From the NCBI GenBank assembly GCA_049700455.1, contig JBNAVJ010000001.1, positions 1 through 64,000 on the forward strand: a stretch of 64,000 nt of DNA, written 5' to 3'. Numbering within the stretch: the stretch's first letter is position 1; each line of letters starts with the position of its first letter. The notes under the pieces are model-generated. The model worked only from the letters and a program-made list of their open reading frames with translations, was not told the origin of the DNA and searched no databases. Of this stretch, positions 8,695 through 16,329 are shown one piece after another. The DNA is from JBNAVJ01 sp049700455 (GTDB taxonomy: Bacteria; Bacteroidota; Ignavibacteria; Tepidaquicellales; Tepidaquicellaceae). Both the position numbers and the translations under genes were made by a program.

Positions 8695-9645
8695 TTACAG
8701 GTTAAGCTTTTTTCTTATTTCTTCAAGCATTATTTCTGTCATTTTAGAAAGGTCATATTTGTAATCACAGCCCCAATCATTTCTTGCAACACTATCATCA
8801 ATACTTTGTGGCCAGGATTCAGCTATTTTTTGTCTGAAATCCGGTTTGTAGTTAATAGTAAATTCAGGAATATGTTTTTTAATTTCGGCCGCTATTTCTC
8901 GAGGACTAAAACTAAGCCCCCCCAGATTATAACTGGAGCGCACAGTTATTTTATTTGCATCAGCTTCCATCAGTTTTATTGTACAACTAATAGCATCTTC
9001 CATAAAGAGCATTGGTAGAGTTGTATTCTCTTCAAGAAAACAGTCATAATGCTTGGAGCGGACAGCATCATAAAAGATTTCAACAGCATAATCAGTAGTA
9101 CCACCACCAGCCTCTGTTTTATAACTTATCAGGCCCGGATAGCGAATACTTCTTACATCTATATTAAATTTGTTAAAGTAGTATTCACACCATCGTTCAC
9201 CTGCAAGTTTACTAATACCATAGACAGTATTTGGTTCTGTAATAGTCAATTGGGGAGTATTAATTTTGGGAGTTGTGTTTCCAAAAACGGCAATTGAAGA
9301 AGGCCAGAAGACTTTTTTTATTTCCACTTCTTTAGCAAGATCAAGTACGTTAAGCAACCCTCTCATATTGATATCCCAGGCCTGTAAAGGAAGTTTCTCA
9401 GCATTACCAGACAAGACAGCGGCAAGATGATAAATCTGTGTAATTTTGTGTCTGATTACAAAATGAATTAGAGCTTTGTCGTTTAACACATCGAGAATCT
9501 GAAAGGGACCGGTTTCAACAATGTCCTTTGGTGCCTGTTTGATGTCTGTAGCAAAAACATTTTCATTTCCATAAATTTTTCTTAGAGCAATTGTTAGTTC
9601 CGAACCTATCTGGCCGGATGCACCGATAATTAGAATTTTTTCCAT
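8695..9645 (-). CDS. L-threonine 3-dehydrogenase, SDR type
   Basis: 316 residues. N-terminal Rossmann motif GASGQIGSEL (residues 8-17); YxxxK catalytic pair in YGISK; the block PGLISYKTEAGGGTTDYAVEIFYDA is highly characteristic of short-chain threonine dehydrogenases (the UDP-glucose-epimerase-like TDH group) rather than of sugar epimerases. The reaction is NAD-dependent oxidation of threonine to 2-amino-3-oxobutyrate, usually followed by KBL ligase giving glycine and acetyl-CoA. No kbl is in the window. It sits 26 bases downstream of the AtuA-family gene on the same strand. Confidence 0.88.
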   Translation of the reverse strand: MEKILIIGASGQIGSELTIALRKIYGNENVFATDIKQAPKDIVETGPFQILDVLNDKALIHFVIRHKITQIYHLAAVLSGNAEKLPLQAWDINMRGLLNVLDLAKEVEIKKVFWPSSIAVFGNTTPKINTPQLTITEPNTVYGISKLAGERWCEYYFNKFNIDVRSIRYPGLISYKTEAGGGTTDYAVEIFYDAVRSKHYDCFLEENTTLPMLFMEDAISCTIKLMEADANKITVRSSYNLGGLSFSPREIAAEIKKHIPEFTINYKPDFRQKIAESWPQSIDDSVARNDWGCDYKYDLSKMTEIMLEEIRKKLNL

Positions 9646-9671
9646 TTGAAAAAATTTTATATTAGAGGAAT

Positions 9672-11033
9672 TTATAATTCAAAAATTTCTGTCTTTGGAG
9701 CTATTAAACTTTTCTTAATTAATGAGGGCCAATAAGCAACCACTTCTGAGGGTTTTGGTCTTCCTCCAGCAAAACCTGTAACACTTGGTGGACCTGTTAA
9801 TATTAACGGAGCAATCTCCTTTCCGAATCTATCCACCGAATTAAAATCTTTTGACCTGACAGCAACTCTCAAAACAACCTCATTTATATAAGAAAGCTCT
9901 TTAGCTACAGGGCCAAAACAGGCATTATAACCCTGAAACTCAGTTCTAATTTCATCAAATTCTAATCCAAGTTTATCGAGTCTTTTACGAAGTATCTCAT
10001 CTGCCTTTTTCGCTTTTTTAAGAGCATCGGGAGCAGTATAGGTTAAAGTTCCAACAGCAGAATAGCCATCGGAATAAGACATTGAAACTTTATAAAATTC
10101 TGTAGGTGGCTTGCCTTTTATTCCATAAACCTTTACTCTGTCTTCACCAACCTGCTCCAGTTTAATAGAGGTAAAGTCACTAATGCATTCAGGCGTAATA
10201 TACATTTCAGGGTTACCAATTTCATAAACAAGTTGTTCACTTACTGTTTCAACTGACACTCTGCCACCAGTCCCTATATGCTTGGTAATAATGAAAGTGC
10301 CATCAGGATATGCCTCAGCAATAGGAAAACCTATGTTTTCCATATCGGGAATATTTTCCCAATCACCAAGGAAATTGCCTCCGCTTGATTGAGCTCCACA
10401 TTCAAGAATATGTCCGGCAATTGTTCCAGCCGACATAAGATTGTAATCATCATAACTCCAGCCGAATTCATAAATCATCGGAGCCAGTGTTAGACCTGTA
10501 TCAGTAACCCTTCCAGTGATAACGATATCAGCACCAGCATTTAAACAATCTACTACAGGCTTTGCACCAAAATATACATTTGCACTTAATAATCTATCCC
10601 TGATAGTAATCAAGCTTTCTTGAGTCTCCATATTAACAAGATCAATTCCTTGTGTAAGTAAACTTTCAATCTTATCAAGTATATCATCACCGGTTACTAA
10701 TCCTATTTTCAAGTTCTTAACACCAAGTTCCCTTGCTACTTCAAAGATAGCATCTTTGCAGGCAATAGGGTTTACACCACCGCCATTGGTAATAATTTTT
10801 ATTCTTCGTTTAATAACTTCCGGAAGGATTTTTTCCATCAGTATAGGTATATCCCTTGCATATCCAAGTTTCGGATTTTTAAGTTTCTGTTTTTGAAGGA
10901 TTGACATAGTAACTTCCGCAAGATAATCCATCACAAGATAATCAATTGGACCTCCCATTACCTGATTCACTGGAGCATCAAGCAAATCCCCCCAGAAACC
11001 CTGACCGGACGCTATTCTTATAAGTTCTTTCAT
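9672..11033 (-). CDS. AtuA-family (DUF1446) acyl-metabolism protein
   Basis: 453 residues. The N-terminal sequence IRIASGQGFWGD, the PVDYLVMDYLAEVTMSIL-like block and ITNGGGVNP match the AtuA family (acyclic terpene utilisation; DUF1446). C-terminal PxxTGFAGGRPKPSEVVAYWP is also typical. Proteobacterial AtuA acts in citronellol/geranyl-CoA breakdown, but most homologues have no proven reaction, and no atu or liu partner genes occur here. The ATG overlaps the glucan phosphorylase stop by one base (TAATG), indicating translational coupling. Confidence 0.8.
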   Translation of the reverse strand: MKELIRIASGQGFWGDLLDAPVNQVMGGPIDYLVMDYLAEVTMSILQKQKLKNPKLGYARDIPILMEKILPEVIKRRIKIITNGGGVNPIACKDAIFEVARELGVKNLKIGLVTGDDILDKIESLLTQGIDLVNMETQESLITIRDRLLSANVYFGAKPVVDCLNAGADIVITGRVTDTGLTLAPMIYEFGWSYDDYNLMSAGTIAGHILECGAQSSGGNFLGDWENIPDMENIGFPIAEAYPDGTFIITKHIGTGGRVSVETVSEQLVYEIGNPEMYITPECISDFTSIKLEQVGEDRVKVYGIKGKPPTEFYKVSMSYSDGYSAVGTLTYTAPDALKKAKKADEILRKRLDKLGLEFDEIRTEFQGYNACFGPVAKELSYINEVVLRVAVRSKDFNSVDRFGKEIAPLILTGPPSVTGFAGGRPKPSEVVAYWPSLIKKSLIAPKTEIFEL

Positions 11034-13144
11034 TACTCCATTTTAGATTTCGAAATGTCTATTACTTTTGAGTAAAACTTAGTGTTATATTCCTGTACCA
11101 TACGTTCTGTATTGAAATAGCTTGAAAGTTTACAGATAGAATTTCTTATCATCTGAATCCACGCTACTGGAATATCGTTTTCATTGCGTTGATAGAACAT
11201 AGGTAATATTTCAGTTTCAAGTGTATCATACAGTGATTTTGCTTCATAAGCATCTACTTCATATTCAGAAAGATTTTCTTCCTCACCCGGGCTTTCAATC
11301 TTCCAGCCACAACTTGGGTCATAACCTTCAACCCACCAGCCATCAAGTATACTGAAATTTAGGCCCCCATTTAAGATAGTCTTCATACCACTTGTTCCGG
11401 AAGCTTCCAGAGGACGGCGGGGATTGTTTAACCAGACATCACAACCACTAACAAGATATTTTGCCACCTCCATATCATAATTATCCAGGAAGACAATTTT
11501 TCCAGCAAAGTCAGGGCTCTGAGTATAGGTCATTATCTCATGAATAAGACTCTTTCCACCATCATCTTTGGGGTGTGCTTTACCAGAAAAAATAAATTGT
11601 ATTTTGTAATTACCATTAATTATTTTTTTCAACCTTTCTATATCTCTAAAAATTAATGTTCCCCGTTTGTATGTTGCAAAACGCCTTGCAAAGCCAACTG
11701 TCATTACATCAGCAGAAAGAATACACCTGGCGTTTTCTATTTCTTCATCGGTAGCATTACGGAACTTCAGATTATCTACTAATTTTTCCCTGACATATTT
11801 GATAAGATATCCACGGTTTTTATTTCTCATCTCCCATATCACTGAATCAGGCAAGGAGCTTATTTTTTCCCAGATATTTTCCTCGCTATACCAGTAATCC
11901 CCAAAATATTTTCTGTATATTTTCTCTGAATGAGGGCTCAGATAAGTACGGATATGAACTCCATTTGTAATGGAATCAATTTGTGTTCGGGTTGAAGGGA
12001 GAGCCCACATTTTACTTGCAATTTTACCGTGAAGTTTGCTGACACCATTTACAAAATTGGAATTGTTAATAGCAAGAGCAGCCATATTAAAATTCTCATT
12101 CCACGAACTATGATACAGATCTCCTTCAAGGAATAGTTCATCAAAACTAATATTCAATTCGTTTTCAGCATAGTGCTTGAAATACTTTTCCATCATCCAT
12201 CGCGGGAAGATATCGATTCCTGCCGGGACAGGGGTATGTGTAGTAAAGATGTTTGAATAATAACAAAGATCCTTAGCTTCTCTATATGAGATGCCACGTT
12301 TTTTCATCGTTGTCCTTATTCTCTCAAAGCAAAGAAATGCAGAATGACCTTCGTTAATATGACATCCTTTGACTGGAATATCAAGAATCTCCATAACTCG
12401 CATTCCTCCTATCCCAAGAAGAATTTCCTGTAATACCCTTTTCTCAAGTTCTCCGCCATAAAGAATATCTGTAATTCTTTTGTCTTCCACATCATTTTCA
12501 TCAACAAAAGTGTCAAGCAGAAATAGCTTAACTCTTCCTATGTTGACCTGCCAGATTTGAGCATAGACCTGACGTCCTGGAAGGTCAATAGTAATTTTCA
12601 CCGGTCGGTAATCTTCATCCAGAACAAGTCTCATAGGCATTTTGTCAAATTCGTTTTTTTCAAATAACTCTGACTGTCTGCCTTCAGTATTTATGTACTG
12701 CCTGAAGTATCCGTATGAATATGCAAGACCTACAGCCACCAAAGGAATATTAAGGTCTGAAGCGGACTTGAGATGATCGCTGGACAATGTACCAAGTCCA
12801 CCCGAATAAAATTTCAGACATTTTGTAATTCCATATTCTGCAGATAGGTAACATATAGAAGGTTCCTTATTAATCGAAGACTCCTCATTATTATTTTTTC
12901 CTGCGTGATTGATGTACTTTCGATATTCCCTGTATATTTTACTTATTCTCTCTCTAAGATTCTTTTTTTCAATGATTTCAAAGAGATATTCTTTATTAAT
13001 TGCCCTAAGGAATTTCACTGGATTTTTCTGACTCCAATTCCAATAATCTCTATTTAATTCTTCAAAAATAGAGTAAAAATCATTGTTCCAGCTCCAGAAC
13101 AAATTATATGATAACTCATTAAGTTGATTCAGTATTTCTTGCAT
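11033..13144 (-). CDS. glgP: Alpha-glucan phosphorylase
   Basis: About 703 residues, cytoplasmic. It cleaves alpha-1,4-glucans with phosphate to release glucose-1-phosphate, using PLP. It belongs to the shorter bacterial/archaeal alpha-glucan phosphorylase group: N-terminal LNELSYNLFWSWN, CHINEGHSAF, NPRRPLEASGTSGMK (PLP-binding lysine region) and NGGLNFSILDGWW. I chose the ATG at 13144 (MQEILNQL) because the family begins here; an in-frame ATG at 13177 would add 11 hydrophobic residues not seen in relatives. Couples directly into the AtuA-family gene. Other glycogen genes are absent from the window. Confidence 0.9.
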   Translation of the reverse strand: MQEILNQLNELSYNLFWSWNNDFYSIFEELNRDYWNWSQKNPVKFLRAINKEYLFEIIEKKNLRERISKIYREYRKYINHAGKNNNEESSINKEPSICYLSAEYGITKCLKFYSGGLGTLSSDHLKSASDLNIPLVAVGLAYSYGYFRQYINTEGRQSELFEKNEFDKMPMRLVLDEDYRPVKITIDLPGRQVYAQIWQVNIGRVKLFLLDTFVDENDVEDKRITDILYGGELEKRVLQEILLGIGGMRVMEILDIPVKGCHINEGHSAFLCFERIRTTMKKRGISYREAKDLCYYSNIFTTHTPVPAGIDIFPRWMMEKYFKHYAENELNISFDELFLEGDLYHSSWNENFNMAALAINNSNFVNGVSKLHGKIASKMWALPSTRTQIDSITNGVHIRTYLSPHSEKIYRKYFGDYWYSEENIWEKISSLPDSVIWEMRNKNRGYLIKYVREKLVDNLKFRNATDEEIENARCILSADVMTVGFARRFATYKRGTLIFRDIERLKKIINGNYKIQFIFSGKAHPKDDGGKSLIHEIMTYTQSPDFAGKIVFLDNYDMEVAKYLVSGCDVWLNNPRRPLEASGTSGMKTILNGGLNFSILDGWWVEGYDPSCGWKIESPGEEENLSEYEVDAYEAKSLYDTLETEILPMFYQRNENDIPVAWIQMIRNSICKLSSYFNTERMVQEYNTKFYSKVIDISKSKME

Positions 13145-13247
13145 AGATGAAAAAAATTCAAAATAATAAAATATCATTCCTATTTAAATTTTACTACACC
13201 TTAATTTCTGCTATTTTTAAACTCTGAATTTTTTCTCATTTTTAGGT

Positions 13248-13592
13248 ATGAAAAGATTCTTTATAATATTAATGCTGATAGTTCCCCTCCCGTCTGCAAT
13301 ACCGTGCAATATCTATGTTGTCGACTATAAGTATCAAGCTGATATAAAAGTTTATATGGTGGATTATGAATATCAGGCTGATATGATTGTCAATATTGTA
13401 GACTACGAATATCAGGGAAAAGACAAGGAATATTTGTGGTTCTTTGTTGATTATGCGTATCAGGCTGATGTTAAAATCTATTATACAAAATATTCCTATG
13501 AGGCGGATGTAAAAGTTTACTTCACAAACCTGAAATACAGGGCAAAGTGGAAAAATAAGGCTAATCAATTTGTTGGCAAATTTTGTAAGTAA
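13248..13592 (+). CDS. Exported YQAD-repeat protein (DUF6150-like)
   Basis: 114 residues. A signal peptide (MKRFFIILMLIVPLPSA, cut near residue 18-20) is followed by Cys20 and then about six units of roughly 13 residues with the pattern V-D-Y-x-Y-Q-A-D-x-x-V-Y (VDYKYQAD, VDYEYQAD, VDYEYQGK, VDYAYQAD, TKYSYEAD, TNLKYRAK). The third unit is longer (about 16 residues). From memory this resembles a small family of YKSEAD-type repeat proteins in Bacteroidota (DUF6150). Alternation of Tyr and acidic/basic residues suggests stacked beta-strands. Function unknown. The opposite-strand ORF here is its mirror and was not annotated. Confidence 0.7.
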   Translation: MKRFFIILMLIVPLPSAIPCNIYVVDYKYQADIKVYMVDYEYQADMIVNIVDYEYQGKDKEYLWFFVDYAYQADVKIYYTKYSYEADVKVYFTNLKYRAKWKNKANQFVGKFCK

Positions 13593-13912
13593 CTTAATTA
13601 TCATCAGACAATGCTTTGCAGAACCGGGGGGAGATATCTATACTCCTTTAGAAAGAACTGCTCATTAATTTTCTAAAACAAAAGTAGTCCTTGTGTTCTT
13701 TTCTTTATAACAATTCATAATACTTGGCTGCAAAAGTACAACCCACTCGAATAATGTCAGAAGGGAAAATACAGGGGGGGTCTAATGGAGACGATATATT
13801 AAGTTTGTGTTTATTAATGCTTTTTATAATATAAATAAATCAAGTATTTTTAATAGCAGTATTTGCGATTATGTTATTGCTTATTTTGAATCCAAAAATC
13901 TAAGTGTGAAAT
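13593..13912. other. 320-base intergenic stretch, nothing recognised
   Basis: No ORF with coding character, tRNA or convincing hairpin plus T-tract. It contains short homopolymer runs (a run of seven G near 13773) and AT-rich sequence near 13790-13900 that could hold a promoter for the DUF971 gene. I cannot support a specific feature. Confidence 0.4.
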
Positions 13913-14239
13913 ATGGACAAATATCCAATTAAGATAAGAAAAAAAGATACTGATATTTTAGTAGTAGAATGGAATAACGGGGATGTTACAGAGTTCCCAA
14001 TAAAATTATTGCGTGATGAGTGTCCCTGTGTAAACTGTAAGGGAGAATCTGTAATTTTTGATAAATATATTCCTATAAAATCTCCATTTAAAGCTGCCGG
14101 TTTTTACGATATTGATAAAATTGTACCAGTAGGAAATTATGCTATACAAATTATATGGAAAGACGGACATGACACTGGTATTTATTCGTGGGAAGTACTT
14201 AGACAGATTGAAAAAAAATTGAGAGGTAACAATCAATAA
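13913..14239 (+). CDS. DUF971 / GBBH-like N-terminal domain protein
   Basis: 108 residues, a single DUF971 domain. Family marks are W.NG....FP...LR, the Cys pair in CPCVNC (about residues 38-43) and the C-terminal WKDGHDTGIYSWEVLR. The fold is the N-terminal domain of gamma-butyrobetaine hydroxylase; in that enzyme it binds zinc. Stand-alone copies are widespread and often lie near Mrp/ApbC iron-sulfur carriers, but no such gene is adjacent here. Biochemical role is unproven. It ends two bases from the convergent histidine kinase gene. Confidence 0.85.
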   Translation: MDKYPIKIRKKDTDILVVEWNNGDVTEFPIKLLRDECPCVNCKGESVIFDKYIPIKSPFKAAGFYDIDKIVPVGNYAIQIIWKDGHDTGIYSWEVLRQIEKKLRGNNQ

Positions 14240-14240
14240 A

Positions 14241-16130
14241 TTATTTCAAGGGCAGTACGATAATAAATTCTGTTCCCCTACCTTCTTCGCTTGTTACGTT
14301 TATTGTCCCTTTATGTAGCTCTACAAATTCCTTTACTAGGATTAGCCCCAAACCACCACTTTCTTCTCCTTCAGTCCCTTTAGTAGTAAACCTTTCATCA
14401 GTAAAAATTTTTCTTAATTTTTCTTCGGGTATTCCACTCCCAGTATCCGAAACCCTAATTTCTGCAGTGTTATTAACTATTGAGGCTTTAATTTTTACAT
14501 ACCCGCCTGAAGGAGTAAATTTTATAGCATTAGAAATAAGATTCCTAATAATTGACTTAAGCATATTCTCAGAAGCATAGATTTTAATATCGTTTTGTAA
14601 ATTTGGCATTAAGATTATATTCTTAAGCATAGCGTTGTGCTGGTAAATTTCTACTATTTCGTCAATTATATTATTCAAACTAACTTCCGCTTTTTCTAAT
14701 TTGAGTATACCTGTATGCATCTTAGTCCACTGCAGGAGATTATCAAGCAAATCAAATAAATTTCTTATGCTACTCTCAATAAGATTCAGGAACTCTCTAA
14801 TTTCTTCCTTTTGCATTTTATCAAAATCTTTCCTCAAGATGCTGGTAAGGCCAATCAATCCCTGAAATGGACTGCGTAAATCATGCGCAAGTACTGAGAT
14901 ATACCTATCTTTGGTTTTAACAAGCTCTTTCAATACTTTTTCTGACTCAAAGAGCTTAATATTTTTATTTTCTAGTTCGTTGTTAATTACCTCAAGTTGA
15001 GCGGTGAGTTTTCCCTTCCTTTTATAGAAAACATAAGAAATTATTACAACAAACAAGGCAAGGATTGATGCTGTTAAATAAAAAGTTCTTTGCCATAATA
15101 GCGTCGTATTTTCTTTTTTGAGAATTTTTATATTAGCATCTTTCAAATCAAGTTCATATAGAGCCTTTTCTTCAGCAATTTTAGCTGCAAGTTCTGAAGT
15201 AAAAATCGAATCCTTTAGAAAATAAGATTTTGTTCGCCACTTGTAAGCAGTTTGATAATCCCCCATCTCTCGGTATATCGTACTAATCATATTATAACCG
15301 ATTAGTATATTATTTTTGAGATTACACTCTCTCGCTAATTGAATACCCTTTTGAATTTCTTCCAGTGCACGGTTGTACTGTTTCATTTTTCCAAGTAAAT
15401 CGCCAATGTTAAGATAAGAACTTGCCATTGCTACCTTATCATTTTCTGCTTTCTCGATTTCATAGCTCATCTGATAATACTTTAAAGCTTCAGTATACTG
15501 TCCTTTATTTTCGTAATAAATTGCCAGCCCTGTATAAGTATCAGAGATAGATCTCATTTTCTTTACAGTAGTTTTGTAATCCAGGGACTTCATATATTGA
15601 GTAAGAGCCTCTTCATATTTATCTTCTGATAGATATGTGTTTCCAATGTTACAATTAAGAATTGCAAGGAAATCTGGGTCTGTTGTTAATTTTAATGTTT
15701 CAATGTAAACATTCCTTGAATCTGAATATTTTTTCAGGTCATAGTATAAGTCTCCAAGGCTTATTCGAACATTAATCAGGTTTAATGTATCACCCAAATT
15801 CTGGAATATTTCCAATGCCATAATCAAATACTCATAACCACGTCCATAATCTGATTCGAGAGAATAAAGCTCCCCAAGAAATCTGTAAGCCTTTCCTCGT
15901 TCTGTTTCTTTACCAAGTTGCTCTGATAAAGTGAGGGATTTTCTCGCATATTTAATAGCAAGTATAACATCTTTGGTTTGGTTTTCTTGTGTCAGTCGGA
16001 GGAAAGTATCAAGTTTTTCTTCCTCTGAAAGATTCATAAACGGTAATTCCAGAGAATCAATTACCTGAGAGTAAGATGTAATTGATAACACTGAAAGGGA
16101 AATTATTATCAGCAGCCGGAATTTTTTCAT
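14241..16130 (-). CDS. TPR sensor histidine kinase
   Basis: 629 residues. N-terminal signal sequence (about 1-22), then seven or so TPR units (about 45-320) in the periplasm, a transmembrane helix (about 350-372, LTASILALFVVIISYVFY), a short coiled coil, HisKA with phospho-acceptor His416 (LAHDLRSPFQ), and HATPase_c with N-box ISNAIKFTP, DTGSGI and GGLGL. No receiver domain, and no response regulator is adjacent, so its partner is elsewhere. Periplasmic TPR kinases are common in Bacteroidota. Its ATG overlaps the stop of the DUF6132-like gene by four bases (ATGA), placing it in the uvrA operon. Confidence 0.88.
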   Translation of the reverse strand: MKKFRLLIIISLSVLSITSYSQVIDSLELPFMNLSEEEKLDTFLRLTQENQTKDVILAIKYARKSLTLSEQLGKETERGKAYRFLGELYSLESDYGRGYEYLIMALEIFQNLGDTLNLINVRISLGDLYYDLKKYSDSRNVYIETLKLTTDPDFLAILNCNIGNTYLSEDKYEEALTQYMKSLDYKTTVKKMRSISDTYTGLAIYYENKGQYTEALKYYQMSYEIEKAENDKVAMASSYLNIGDLLGKMKQYNRALEEIQKGIQLARECNLKNNILIGYNMISTIYREMGDYQTAYKWRTKSYFLKDSIFTSELAAKIAEEKALYELDLKDANIKILKKENTTLLWQRTFYLTASILALFVVIISYVFYKRKGKLTAQLEVINNELENKNIKLFESEKVLKELVKTKDRYISVLAHDLRSPFQGLIGLTSILRKDFDKMQKEEIREFLNLIESSIRNLFDLLDNLLQWTKMHTGILKLEKAEVSLNNIIDEIVEIYQHNAMLKNIILMPNLQNDIKIYASENMLKSIIRNLISNAIKFTPSGGYVKIKASIVNNTAEIRVSDTGSGIPEEKLRKIFTDERFTTKGTEGEESGGLGLILVKEFVELHKGTINVTSEEGRGTEFIIVLPLK

Positions 16131-16327
16131 TTCACTGATTTTTTACTGTTTATAAAATCAGCTATCAAAAACCCTAATAGACCGCCTTGCAAAATCATAA
16201 GGTATACATTTGATTTCAAAGGACAGCTGTCGCTTATACAACCAACAAATCTCCAATAAAGAAATCCAGCAATAATACCTGCAACAACAAAACTGATAAC
16301 TATGATTATTGATTTTCGTTTATTCAT
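16127..16327 (-). CDS. Small two-helix membrane protein, DUF6132-like
   Basis: 66 residues with two predicted transmembrane helices (about 7-27 and 42-60) joined by a loop containing the Cys pair of GCISDSCPLKSN. The G.LY.RFVGC....CP..SN.Y pattern matches small inner-membrane proteins labelled DUF6132, often seen near rhodanese and redox genes. Function unknown. It lies between uvrA (2-base gap) and the TPR kinase (4-base overlap). Confidence 0.7.
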   Translation of the reverse strand: MNKRKSIIIVISFVVAGIIAGFLYWRFVGCISDSCPLKSNVYLMILQGGLLGFLIADFINSKKSVK

Positions 16328-16329
16328 TA

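Noticed and set aside
13310..13560. Short direct DNA repeats that look CRISPR-like at first glance
   Set aside because: Repeats are diverged, have no uniform spacers, stay in one reading frame and encode a protein repeat.
13269..13604. 111-residue minus-strand ORF over the YQAD-repeat gene
   Set aside because: It mirrors the repetitive DNA; the plus strand has a signal peptide and regular protein repeats, the minus frame has neither.
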